DNA of 64,000 nt from Triangularia verruculosa. Its lineage: Eukaryota > Ascomycota > Sordariomycetes > Sordariales > Podosporaceae. The first letter of the stretch is position 1, and each line of letters opens with the position of its first letter. The translations under genes and the position numbers were made by a program. Positions 1 through 11,068 of the stretch are shown piece after piece. A model generated the notes under the pieces. It saw only the letters and a list, made by a program, of their open reading frames with translations. It had not been told where the DNA came from and searched no databases. The stretch lies in NCBI GenBank assembly GCA_033296885.1, contig MU864003.1, positions 39,832 to 103,831 of the forward strand, written 5' to 3'.

Positions 1-3000
1 GGGGGAGATGGTGTTGATTTCAGTTCCTGGAGTCGCGGGGGCGCAAGCTGATTTGCTCGTGCTGAGTGCTAGGTCTTGGGTGCCTTTTTGCGCTCGATCG
101 ATGACTGGCTGCAAAAGCAGGAGCGAGAACTAGAAACTGACTGGGAATTCTGGGCGGGGACCAGACGATCTTGCGTTCCCCAAAAAAACCGATCCCAAGC
201 GATGGCCTGTGGCAAGCGTGAGTGGGTTTTGCCTCTTTCAAGCAGGGGATAGGACAGGGCCGGTTCCGATGACCCGCCATCCTCCATCCTGTTCTTCCGG
301 GGTTCTGGCTGATGCGTGCAAGACTTGCTTGACTGCCTTGACGGGGGGCTGGGTTGCGCATTGCATCACAACCTAGCAGGACGATCCTCTGACAGCCAGA
401 ACCAGGGGAAGCCATTGGGCACCAGCTTGGCACCGCAATGCAGGATGGGGTGGGATTGGATCATGGTCAGTAGCGACACGGCTGGTAGCCATGAAACAAC
501 CTCAATGAATAACGAAAAGAAGAAGAAAAACGTACTGTGGGATGTCCGCTGCAAGCGCTGAGCTGCGCCTCTGTCGACGAGTCGGCGGGCTGCAAAGTGC
601 CGGCTTTCTTGCGGGCGACCCGGCGGTCACCGGCGGCTTGCTGCTTAGTGGTCCCGGGCTGAGCCTTGAGCGGGCGTCTGCACAGGCACTGAACAGACGG
701 GCACCGGGCGAGTGGTGCGCGGGGTATCCGTACGGGAACGCGTTTAGGCTTTGGGTGCCAGGTTGCGGCTCTCTTGTCTTTGAGAGCTTATTGGGTTGTC
801 GGCTTGTTGGCTTTGTGGTCGAGGGCGGCCGTTGATTTGATGGAAATTTTGGGTTCGTCGGATTGGCTTGGATTGGCTCTTCCCACCCTCACTGGAACGC
901 TTGACAAGTGGAGAGGATGATTGGGTGGTTGATTGGTTGTGCGAGGGAAAGGAAGGAGAGACGAGGGAGAGGCGAAAGATGATTTGAGGGCGCGGTCAGA
1001 GTTCTTTAACTGCAGGATTTGGTTGGATGAATCAGCTCGCAAGTGGGGCCGCCCGCAGCCATTTTGCTGTGGCTGGTGGGTATGCTCCTCACTTAAAAAG
1101 AGGGGTCCAGCTCCGATGTGGAGGGGGGCGTTGATGCAGGAAGGCACCTTGTAACTTTGCGGGGCTGCCTTGCGACCTTGGACGTTGTTTTGTTCCATTG
1201 TCCCGTACAAGATTGGGCGCGACTACCGACGGGTCAAATTCATGATAGTACTACAGAGCCTTATGTGGCTATCCTTGCACAACAGCGGTTGAACCCGGCG
1301 AGGACGGTGCGATATCCAAGGTCCCAAACATCAAGCAGCATCCCGCTCTTAATCGACTCCCATTGCTGCTTCCTTTGAACTGAATTGTGGATGACGTGAC
1401 GCAAGCGGTGGACGGCCCGCCAAGCGAGACACCACTGTCGGCCACGGCAGGCCAGCTGTGAGCACAGAAAGATTGCCGTGGTTCGGAAAGTCTCTTCGAA
1501 TATTGTTTTTCCCCAGACTGGAGAGCCCAGCATATTTAGATAGCGGGCCCCATATATCATAACAGCCACGACTAATACAGGGAGAAGCACTTCTTCAATG
1601 TGCGTCCTCGTCATCGGCAGCTGGCGAGAGCAGACAGACGGCGGCACCCAATGTTGAGGTTCAAGACAGCTCGGAGCCGTACCAAAGCTGCCGGGCTCCG
1701 TTGTGTCTGGGCTCTGACCAGCGATCGGCACGGCGGAGATTCACTCACTCGTGAGACCTGCTGATGGGCCTGTGAGCCAACTCTTCCAGCTTCGATTGTG
1801 AACAAGCTGCTGTGTTGTTCGACAGACCTAAATTTAGTCCGAGCAACGTCACATAACAAATTCGGGTTTTCTCTAGGCCTTACGGGAACACGGGAGAGGG
1901 CCTAGCTGGACAGGCAGGCCCAGACTGTCAGTTGTTGTCATCTTCGACCTGATCTTCGACCTGGTCTTCGACTAATAAACACCCGCCAGTCCGTGCGCTA
2001 GATGCCAATGCCAAGCGAGAGGCTTCATCGCAAACACCAAAGACTCCAGACTTCCTGATGGCACGTTTCCCACACACTTGGAACTTTTTAGGCAAACATG
2101 CAGTCAAGGCTGGAAAGCTTGGCCCGCGGCGAAAGCTGCCAACCCAAGGAGCCGGGGATGCAGGGAACGGCGCCAGATGGAGGCGTGACGGGACCACTGG
2201 CGGCCAACGCATCGCGGGTTGAGAGAAGGCAAGAAACTCGGCGCTCCAACCACCAAGCTCCAAAAGTCGGTGTGGGCCAGTGATGGATACCGCCTTGTCA
2301 AGACTCCACTTTGCCTGCCGTCTTCGCAACTCGGTGCTGGAACAAACAGCCCAACACCCACCGACATCAGCATCGAAGTTAACCACAGAACAGGCGGCCG
2401 GAAGGCAGGAAGTGGTGTGTCATGACATTGAAGATCGCGCCTCCATCACCCTCACGCATCACAGAATTCCCATGCGGGCTGGCTGTTACAGCTTCTCATG
2501 ATTTCTCCCATCAACCGCAAGTCTTCTTCACACTACCCCTCCCCCACAGTTGCCGGGTGGAAACGCAACGCTGCGCCGTAGGTTCGGTATTGTTCCGCTG
2601 CAAAAAGGTTGACCGAGCCCTCCCCAACCAACCTCGGCCTGGCAAATCACTGGGCCATGAACGAAGAGGACATTACTCGATGGTCTTATTAATAACATCG
2701 GCAATAAGTGACGCTCACACAGGAGAGAAAACACGAAGGGATCGTATGTATACCTATACTGCGTAGGATGGATGCAGGGCTCCCGCAGCAGATCCTCTAC
2801 ATGAATTCCTAAACCGAATCCGATCAGGTGACGACACAATGTATCATCAAACGCAAGATGTGTTGTCTCTTTTTTATCTGGTGTGGGAGCCTTGCTCCTT
2901 CTCGTTCTTGTTGAGGGCAAGAGATGCTTGGAACCGCGCCACTTTCCCGCAGTTGCTCTCGGCTGCTGGCGGTCTCTCTGTCTCTCTTGCGCGTCGCGGA

Positions 3001-3011
3001 AGGGAACAAAA
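1..3011. other. Region without a convincing gene
   Basis: Open frames here are short (at most about 170 codons), overlap on both strands and match no family I recognise. I found no chain of exons joined by good donor, branch and acceptor sites. The stretch is best read as intergenic sequence, possibly with untranslated transcripts. Confidence 0.5.
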
Positions 3012-3061
3012 CGGTGTTCGTTAAAAAGGTCCATGAAATGCACGGGCCACTAATAAAACAC
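3012..3061 (+). repeat. Left terminal inverted repeat of the MITE-like element
   Basis: Fifty-base arm, paired with 3271-3320 with three mismatches, at arm positions 6, 23 and 39. Confidence 0.75.
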
Positions 3062-3270
3062 CCAACAATCGCTGCACAGACTTCAAAGTCCTAAAATCAA
3101 CCGTCGCATTATTATTTTACTCTTCTACCTTCTCAAAAATGAATAATTAGCACTGTAATAATATTAAAAGCCTTTTTAACTCGATTTTAAAGCGCTTTTT
3201 TATATTGAGTATTAATATTTTCGGTGTTGGTGGTGTGCAAACTACGTGGAAGTCGGCCGCCGTGGACTCG

Positions 3271-3320
3271 GTGTTTTATTACTGGCCCGTGCATTTCGTG
3301 GACCTTTTTAACGACCACCG
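3271..3320 (-). repeat. Right terminal inverted repeat of the MITE-like element
   Basis: Reverse-complement partner of 3012-3061, with 47 of 50 bases identical. Similarity stops sharply at both inner and outer edges. Confidence 0.75.
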
Positions 3321-6300
3321 AAAAAAACAGAAACCGTCGGCTTGGCATGAGCAAAAAGCGGCGGTGCAACTGGATACACAGCAGAGATCAGAGGATTCGG
3401 TTGGACAAGAATGCCTCATGAACTCGAGAGCTGACTGGTTAGAGATATTGACCACAACGGGCGTTTTTCTCGTGTTTCAGAAACCTCACTGGTTCGTTTC
3501 TGGAAGGGACGACGAATCGCGGAACTTTCTTGGGGAACATTCAACAATACGAATACACCACATGGATGGTGTCACCCCCCTCCATCTTTTCGGTCACTTC
3601 CAGCCCTTCCCCTCCATGTCCCGTGCCGCCAACCATTGTTCCGGGATAGGAAGGCGCTCGTTCGCTTCTTCCCAGTTGCCCGTGTTTCAGTGAGAAGAAT
3701 GAGTCCATGGAAGCTCCAATTCTGTAGGTCCTTGTCAGCCTTGCTCCGAGGGGGCCAGCGAGTCCAAAGTTCCCTTTCCATCGGCTTTCCAAGCATGCCC
3801 TATCGGTTTCATCTTACAGTACCAGTCACACCAACGGGTCATTTCCCCCCCTCTTTCACACTGTTGTATAATAAGATTCATCGACGAAGTTCTTGGAAAA
3901 CAGAACACACGCATGCCCGACCACAAACCCCCGGTCAAGCTTGTAGCGTGTAATGTCACACTTGACCACATTCACAAACCATTGATCCCATGACGAACCT
4001 TTTCCTCATCTCCCACAGGGCGCGTAGAAATTACAACAATTATGGGAAAACATGATGAGGATGATATCGCTTCTTCCATCCTCTGGCGATAAGTTACCTA
4101 AAACACGCAAACGCCTGTGAGATACGCGCAATCTCGCTTTTTTGGTTGGAAAAGATGGTCATTCCTACCTAACCATTTCATCATACACCCGCCCATGGGC
4201 GACAAGAGAGTTGAACGGGATGATTACGCCGGATTTCTTACACCCCACTAGTAGTGTACAGCAACATGGCACTGGGCGCTTCAGATGTCTTACTGGCTAC
4301 GTAAGGTAGGTTCCCTATCGCTTCTCGACTGATGAAACAAACCTGGAAGCTACCCGATGGTGGTGGTGGTGATGCGGATGGAGGGTAGGTGGGTGACATA
4401 TTTGTCGGAGGGCTGTGGCCATGTGTGGGTGCATGATATCTAAATTCTTATCTTGACTCTTTGACATCCCACAGCATCAAATTGTGGCTTTTACGCTTTC
4501 TGATGGGGTGCAGATATATGTACGACGCCGGAGCTGAGGAAGGAAGCTCGGAAGCCCCCATCATTACTTGACCCTTCTCCGCATTTTGTTGCCTTGAGCT
4601 TGTGTACGCCGGCTGTTTACTCCGGCTCAGACCGTTTGTCATGTAGGTGGATTTCTGCCTGGCGATTAGGTAAAGAGCAGTCGATCTATCACCCCCTGCG
4701 GGATTCAATGACTATTAACAGTGTCTATCATGATGTTGATGACCGAATTCCAAGCCTCACTTTCCGTCATGAAGGAAAGCCTTACTAGATTCAGCAATGA
4801 GCTCCATCCCCGCCTTCCAAGACGGGAGCTTTGGGAGCTGTTGCTTGCCATGCTTTGCTAGAGTAGCGAATAGAAACGAAGAAGATGATCGTTGGGCTCT
4901 CATTCGATGGCAAGAGTGGGGAGATATCTTGGTTCCCACGTTTTAAGGTCTCTTTGTCAACCGTAAACACGGGGAAATCCCGCAGGGATCACTGTCAGAC
5001 GCTTGTTACTGGGACAGGAGGAGTTGAGGAAATCATTGGTTGAAGTGTCAAGACATGTTATTGGATTAGAACCTGAAGCCCCCTGGCAACAAGACGAGGC
5101 CCTGGGGCGTCGTTGTTTACTTTGAGCAAGCAGGGAAAAGGCGAGGCTGGAAATGGGTCGGAAGGATGGTGAAGGGGTATACGTATCCTCATACAATGGT
5201 CTGGTAGATATGATGAGGAAGCCTCGTGTTGGCATTGTCTCGTCCTGTTGGTTGGACAGGACATATCAATCAAAATAAGGTGGCTGATCAGTTGTAGGGA
5301 TACGTTTTGTTCCAGACCGTCAACAGGACGCACTTCTTCTTAGGGGAGGCTGAGAGCTCTTGTTGCGCGGAGTATACCGCTAGGTCTGGTGTGCGAACGA
5401 AGTTGATGACGGTGACAATCATTTCGGCTTCATTTCGGGCTGGTGGTAGCAAGAGGCTGCTTGGCTTGTTCTTTCCTCGTGTCCTGCGTCGGTATTGCCG
5501 AGTGAAGCTGCTCATCTTAACTTCATGTGATTTTACCATAGCGCAATGGCTAGGTAGGTGGTGTGATGGGATCAAGTAAATCGGTGATCAAGGTCATGCT
5601 GCAAAATCGTGGCTGGTGGGTAGTAACCTACACAGTTTCGTTTCAAAGCGTCCAGCCTACTCCGAATAAGGAGGTATAGTGGCACGCAAGTGGACGTAGT
5701 GTACAGAATAAGGTACCAAGGATATCTTCTCGGTAGCAACAGTTTGATGACTTCACGGCCGGAACGGACGGCTCTCAAAAGTCGGCATCCCAGAGATACA
5801 CAGTAAGCACTCATCAGGTCTTTGACATCAGCTTGGGGAAAGAACCTTGCTCCCCGGTCGTGGCAGTCAAAGCATTTCGCTGGACATTTCGTGTTGCTGT
5901 GGTCAGCAGCCGACCAGGAGCGGTGACGGTTGGGCATCATGACTTTGCTGCCCAATCACCTGCAGGCAGCGGTGAGAAGGTATCGAGAGACACAAGAGTT
6001 CTGCCCGGTGGCTAGGTATGTTCGGTTAGTGAGTCCAACTTTCATGTTGGTGACAAGACTGGCTGATTCATGATGTTCATGCGTGGCTCCCAGTTCCTGG
6101 CTGAAGAGGTGGCATGACACGAGGTGTGCCGCTCTTGAATGTCTTGGGTTCGGATTCGTAAGATGCTGCTTTGCCATTGGCAACGGAATGTAACGAAAAA
6201 GGTGGTGTCAATAGACTTGTTTAGATCCTCGATGATCCTGAATACCTAATGTTCTTCCGCCGAGGAATTTGATGTTGTTTGCGCATAGCCATTGCTCAAT

Positions 6301-9300
6301 GAGAAAGGGGCTTTTGGCTCAGGAGCTTTGCCAGATTGGAGAGGCAAGATGGTTCGTGATTCTAACTGCAAGACGTTTCCAGTGTGGAATATAGACAGGG
6401 TAAACAGCACTTGAAGGTTCAAGAAAGAAGCTTTGTTGTCGCCTTCTCGGAACTCGGGGCAGGTGCTCACTTTCCCTTCCACCCGACACCTTCCTAGCCT
6501 TTTATGGTGTAGACTAAGCTCTATGTCTCCGCACCAAGTGGTCTCTTGTCTGCCAATTTCCTTACTCACCTGGATTTCGCTAAAGTTCCACTGCTAGAAA
6601 CTGTTCAATGAGGTTAGAGATGCCGGCAGTAGACGAGTAGGTCCCCGAAGCTGAACCCGGTTCACCATCATTTCTAATTTCAAGACCTATGACCAGAGCA
6701 ACCAAACAAGCAGCAGCAGACCTTCCCCAAGTCGACTCGTATCACCAAATCGACCAACCGATCTGTACCTATGAACTGCTCGTTCGCCACGATGTGTCAA
6801 CCTACAAGAGACCACAACACCGGCCAGCACCGGCGCTACCCTACACCCTCAAGTCTTTCAGACAACAGGCTTGGCCCTGCCGACGGCGTTGCACAACCAT
6901 TCAAACTCTCTCTGAACCAAGAATGGGATCAGACTTGTGGAAGCACGACCTACAAGGATCAATCCTGCCCGGAACTAGCTAGCACTGGGGTGATACTGCA
7001 CATCGTGCATGAGTTACCACCGGGTGACGCTCTAGCAAAGCATTGAGGGCAAATATCGAAGGCACGGGACAAGCGGTCAAGATAATGGGTGGCGTTTGGG
7101 TTCATCAGGGTGGCATCAGTCTCATTCACGGAAGCAAGGATACACTCGTATGGGGCCCGACAATGGAGCTAAACCGCAGGATCCTGTCGATGAGCTGATT
7201 CTCCCGCTCTTGTGGTCCACTTCGTGAGGATGGCGAGGTTGCAGGATCTTTTGGAAGCACTTGCAACACCAACAGGATCCGGCGACATACCGACTTGCAC
7301 CAAGTAGAAGCGAGCGCATTCGGGTAGCGTCTGTTGAGCATGATCACCCACTGAGATCATGGGAGGCGGGGGATTACAGCTTGCCAGCGACGGGAATTGT
7401 AACCTTAGTCGAGGCTCGACCGAATGCCTATTTCAGCATGAAGTCTGTGATCATGATGGCCGATAGCCCCTTGTGGAAACCCCTACTTCTTCGAGGCGCT
7501 TTGCCCAATATTTCGACGACTTCATGGGAGTCCTGCGGTGTCTCTTGCTCGCCCCGTACCCTATGTGTGCCAAACAGATGGGCAAAGGCGGCTACAAAGC
7601 ACCAAGCGTCATGACACAGGCCTACAACATGGCCCTTCTCGGAGAAAAATACCGGCACCAACGGTATCACAGGCAGAGTGGCCACCTGGCCAGGCGATGT
7701 CGAGCAGGTGAGTTCACGCGGCTACCCGCATCCTACCTGTACTTGCGAAAGTGTTCGAGAGTCAATAGCGGCTATCGTTTCGATCTAACAGGGCAACGAG
7801 CATCTCCCATCCTGATCCCATCCTTTCCAACAACACACCACAATTCCAGTTCGGTGTCTGGTTGAGCATCTATATGGTCATGTTCACCACCTTGTCAGTT
7901 ATCGACATGAATGATGGTGCTGAAGGATGCCTGCAGATGAGAAAAGGTGGGAGAGCTGCAGATATCGAAAGCGACTCGCAGAATCCAAAATTACCCGGAC
8001 CTCAGATGAGGCCCAGTCGTGAGAGCAGCGTTGCCGGAGGAGCAGGCGCGCGCTCCGCCCAAGTTATATTCCCAGGGACAAGGTAACAACAGAACTTTTG
8101 AATGCTTATCCAATAGCTTCATCGGCGTCAATGGCGAAGGATACGTACCAGCTCTCAGTCTCTAGTACACCAACCAACAGACATATTTGGGACAGATCTT
8201 GCGACTGTAAGCGCGTTGACAGCCGCGCGCCGCCGGTTGATTTGGAGAGGAGCAGGTCCACAAGCTGGCCAGAGAAGGATTAAGCGCGGCTTCTATCTCA
8301 AATTGTGAGATGAATAGTCAGTTGGCCATGTGGAATGGGACATTCCCGACGGGAGAGCCTGTGGCGCGCGCTCCCTCGAACATACGGGACATAGCGTTCC
8401 CAGATGGATGGAGATATCGCTTCCAACACCAGGCGGCTACTGGAAAACACAAGCTTTTCTGATACATATATGTGTTGAGCTCCTGCCAGAGAGATGGATA
8501 CCCTTCTGTTCCTCTCACCCAAGCTTCAGGACTCCATATCCCACCATCCACGAGCAAGGAATCCCACCTTCAGAACAGCAACACAACGTCCCGAGCTCAT
8601 CAGTCCTCATAGCAGATCTGTTGATCTGTGCCTCATTCTATCGAATTGTCGCCATAATATCGGTCCGGTGTTGCTCAGAGGAAGAAACTCACGATAATTA
8701 TCGTCGGGATATCGTTGCCGTTCAAAGCTGCGGTTGACGTCGTTTTGGTAAGCGGCAAGTTCTGACCAATCAGAGACTCCTGAGCTAAGAATACAAATTT
8801 AGCGCCCATCCCTGCTGCAGGTTCCAGCGAGCTTAACCAATCACACGAGGCCACTCCAACCTCCAGGCGGTCGAGTCCCGACGCCATCACGATCTGCTGG
8901 TGCTTCTTCTTCTCTCTTCGTAGACACCCGCCTGCCAAGTGATTTTGGAGTGAGCTGTCTGTGAGTTTTACCCAGATGTTGCCTCCTGTGCCCGCAAAGC
9001 AACAAATTAGCCCCCCAAAGAGCTTCCGCCTGCTGACTTCCTTTGGCCCCCCTCTAGACCTTCAGCCCGTCTAACTGGACAATTTTTGCATCCAGAGACG
9101 CATCGCATTGTGCCTGCCTGCCTTTCGGCCATACCCAGAAGGTAAGCAGAATTTTTGTTAGATATATCTGTCTCCCTTTTTTCTTCGTCGAAGCGCGGGC
9201 GAGGAAAACATTGAACACAGCGCACACGGGCATTCACCTGCAACCCTGTCACACCAAAGCATATCCCACATCTCAGCACATCACTGCCGCCCTGGCCCCT

Positions 9301-10000
9301 GTCCATACCGTCGCTTCTCGCTTGTCAAGGGAAACCCCACTCTGACTGGCTCCTAATTTGGCGCTGCTTTAAGCAACTATCACATTGGGCTGGTCCAACA
9401 GGAGCCGTTGCTCGCTCACCTCTTTCACCTCATCTTTTTTCCCCCATCTTTGAACTTTTGCCTCGTGCCTGGGGCTTTCAAAGGAGGATACTTGTCACAG
9501 CAGGGTTTTTTTTTCTCTTAAAGAGCCACGGGCTAACTTCCGGGTGTCGTTTGTTATTCAGGCCAATCCAATCAGCCTTTGCTCACCTGGCCTCATCGTG
9601 GGCTGGCCTACTTGAACAAACGAATAGCAGTGGCTGTTGCTTAGCTCCCGCCAACTTGTGAGCCGGAAAGCTAAAAGACAGTCCCCCAAGTCCCCAGACC
9701 ACTGCTCTGGGATTCAAAGATACAGGGGTACAATTCCTAAACATCTGCGCGTGGGGAGCTGCTGTTAGCGCCTACTGTTTCGAGGGCGGACCCTCGTCCG
9801 TTTGACCCTCCCCCCGGCTTGCCTCACCGTCTTCATATACCTACCCGTTTCCCTACCCACCCTCCTGCGACCTTTCTGCACCTCCGACTTCTCTTCACCA
9901 CTGCCGGAGTTCTTCCCTCACCTTTGGTCCTCGAGGTGAGTTGACTGGTAGCCCAACACACGACATCCCACACGGAGCCAGACCTTTCATCACCGTCACT
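3321..10000. other. Region without a convincing gene
   Basis: There are many short overlapping frames on both strands, none recognisable. Around 7260-8090 on the plus strand there is weak coding-like character: a GTGAGT donor at 7708, a CTAACAG acceptor near 7790, and an open frame up to 8086 with a hydrophobic stretch at about 7844-7905. I could not build a full gene from it. The last kilobase (about 9000-10000) is the probable promoter and leader of the gene at 10001; it is pyrimidine-rich and holds CCAAT-type motifs. Confidence 0.45.
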
Positions 10001-11068
10001 ATGTCGTCAAAACCCACCCTCACCATCTCGACGCCCAAGACGGCAAACTTCCCTCATATCCCGCCCCCGCCCCATGAGCTTCGTTCTGCCACTTCTCTTC
10101 CCTCAGCCACCCCTCTGTCCGCTATCTCCAGGACGTCAGCTTTTCGGGACCCAATCCCCTCGTCTGCGCTCCCATCAGCCGGACTGCCCTCCGCCGGACC
10201 CTTCAGCGCTCTTTTCTCTGCCGGCCCTTATAGCGCTGCCCCCTTTAGCGCCACCATCAAGCTCGAGCATGACCTTCAAAAGACCCCCATCACACCTCCA
10301 GTAGCATATACCGACTTTCTCAGGGGGATGGCCATGGTCTCTCCAGCTCTCGCTTCGCCACCACAAACGGGGAGGTCTGCTCTGAACCGAACCAGCACCG
10401 TTAGCACCGCCAGCAGCAATCTCAGCACCAGCAGCACCAGCAGCAGCGAGACAGCCGATTCTGATGGCTCGGAGAAGGACAAGGGCGAGCAGATCGAAAG
10501 TGGCCCATCAACAGCACGTTCAGACGTCAGCTGCGGGTGTGACAAGGAGGTGAAGGTCAAGGAAGAGGGGGCGGACCGAACAAAAAGCCCGAGACCTGCC
10601 CCTATTGACATCAAGCTGTCCAACACACCTCGAGGCTCTTCAAACTGCCCACTTTCTGCTCCCGCCGCTGGTGCCAATGCCACGGTATTCCCGAGCATGA
10701 AGCTTCCTGCTTCTCCAGCGATTTCCACCGCGGGCCTCTATTCACCAAGATCACCACTGAGTGCCGCCTCGGTCAGATCACCAGCATTTGACTGGGAGGC
10801 GGCGCTCAAATCTCGGCGACTAGCGCTTTCTCCTGGGTTGAAGCGCCCTGCAGCACCAGACACTCCCACCACCGCCGCTAGCGCGCCTGGCGGCGCCACG
10901 AATACAAGCCCGCATAAGCACGCAAAGAAGGACTCGAGATCAAGTGTACGACATATCCGTGAAGTTGTCACAAGGACAGTGACGTACACTCCGAGAATGG
11001 CACCAGCACCCAAGGGAAAGAGGAGGAAGATCGACCCAGAGGCTACCGCCACTGCCGCTAGGTCATGA
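10001..11068 (+). CDS. Ser/Pro/Ala-rich conserved fungal protein of unknown function
   Basis: Single-exon gene of 355 codons. I chose the ATG at 10001 because the protein then begins MSSKPTLTIS; the frame stays open upstream to another ATG at 9941, which would add 20 residues. The sequence is mostly low-complexity Ser, Pro, Ala and Thr and is probably disordered. Three islands look constrained: a TPPVAYTDFLRGM-like segment near residue 110, an FDWEAALKSRRLALSPGLK-like segment at about two thirds, and a basic C-terminus reading HIREVVTRTVTYTPRM and then PKGKRRKID. The last resembles a nuclear localisation signal. My impression is that such islands recur in uncharacterised proteins of filamentous ascomycetes. 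A nuclear regulatory role is only a guess from composition; no catalytic or DNA-binding fold is visible. Confidence 0.75.
   Translation: MSSKPTLTISTPKTANFPHIPPPPHELRSATSLPSATPLSAISRTSAFRDPIPSSALPSAGLPSAGPFSALFSAGPYSAAPFSATIKLEHDLQKTPITPPVAYTDFLRGMAMVSPALASPPQTGRSALNRTSTVSTASSNLSTSSTSSSETADSDGSEKDKGEQIESGPSTARSDVSCGCDKEVKVKEEGADRTKSPRPAPIDIKLSNTPRGSSNCPLSAPAAGANATVFPSMKLPASPAISTAGLYSPRSPLSAASVRSPAFDWEAALKSRRLALSPGLKRPAAPDTPTTAASAPGGATNTSPHKHAKKDSRSSVRHIREVVTRTVTYTPRMAPAPKGKRRKIDPEATATAARS

Larger units (their letters stand above)
3012..3320. mobile_element. MITE-like element with 50-bp terminal inverted repeats
   Basis: Positions 3012-3061 and the reverse complement of 3271-3320 match at 47 of 50 bases. 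Both arms begin CGGTG, then T or G, then TCGTTAAAAAGG, and end with AATAAAACAC. The interior of about 210 bases is AT-rich in the middle and has no coding capacity. Size, long terminal inverted repeats and lack of a transposase gene fit a non-autonomous DNA transposon. The flanks are A-rich (AAAA on the left, seven A on the right), so a target-site duplication cannot be defined and I cannot assign a superfamily. A second TTAAAAAGGC-like motif lies inside, near 3170-3183 on the other strand. A non-transposon inverted repeat is the alternative. Confidence 0.72.

Noticed and set aside
2528..3043. 171-codon minus-strand frame next to the inverted-repeat element
   Set aside because: It runs into the left arm of the element, and matches no known protein; no transposase features are present.
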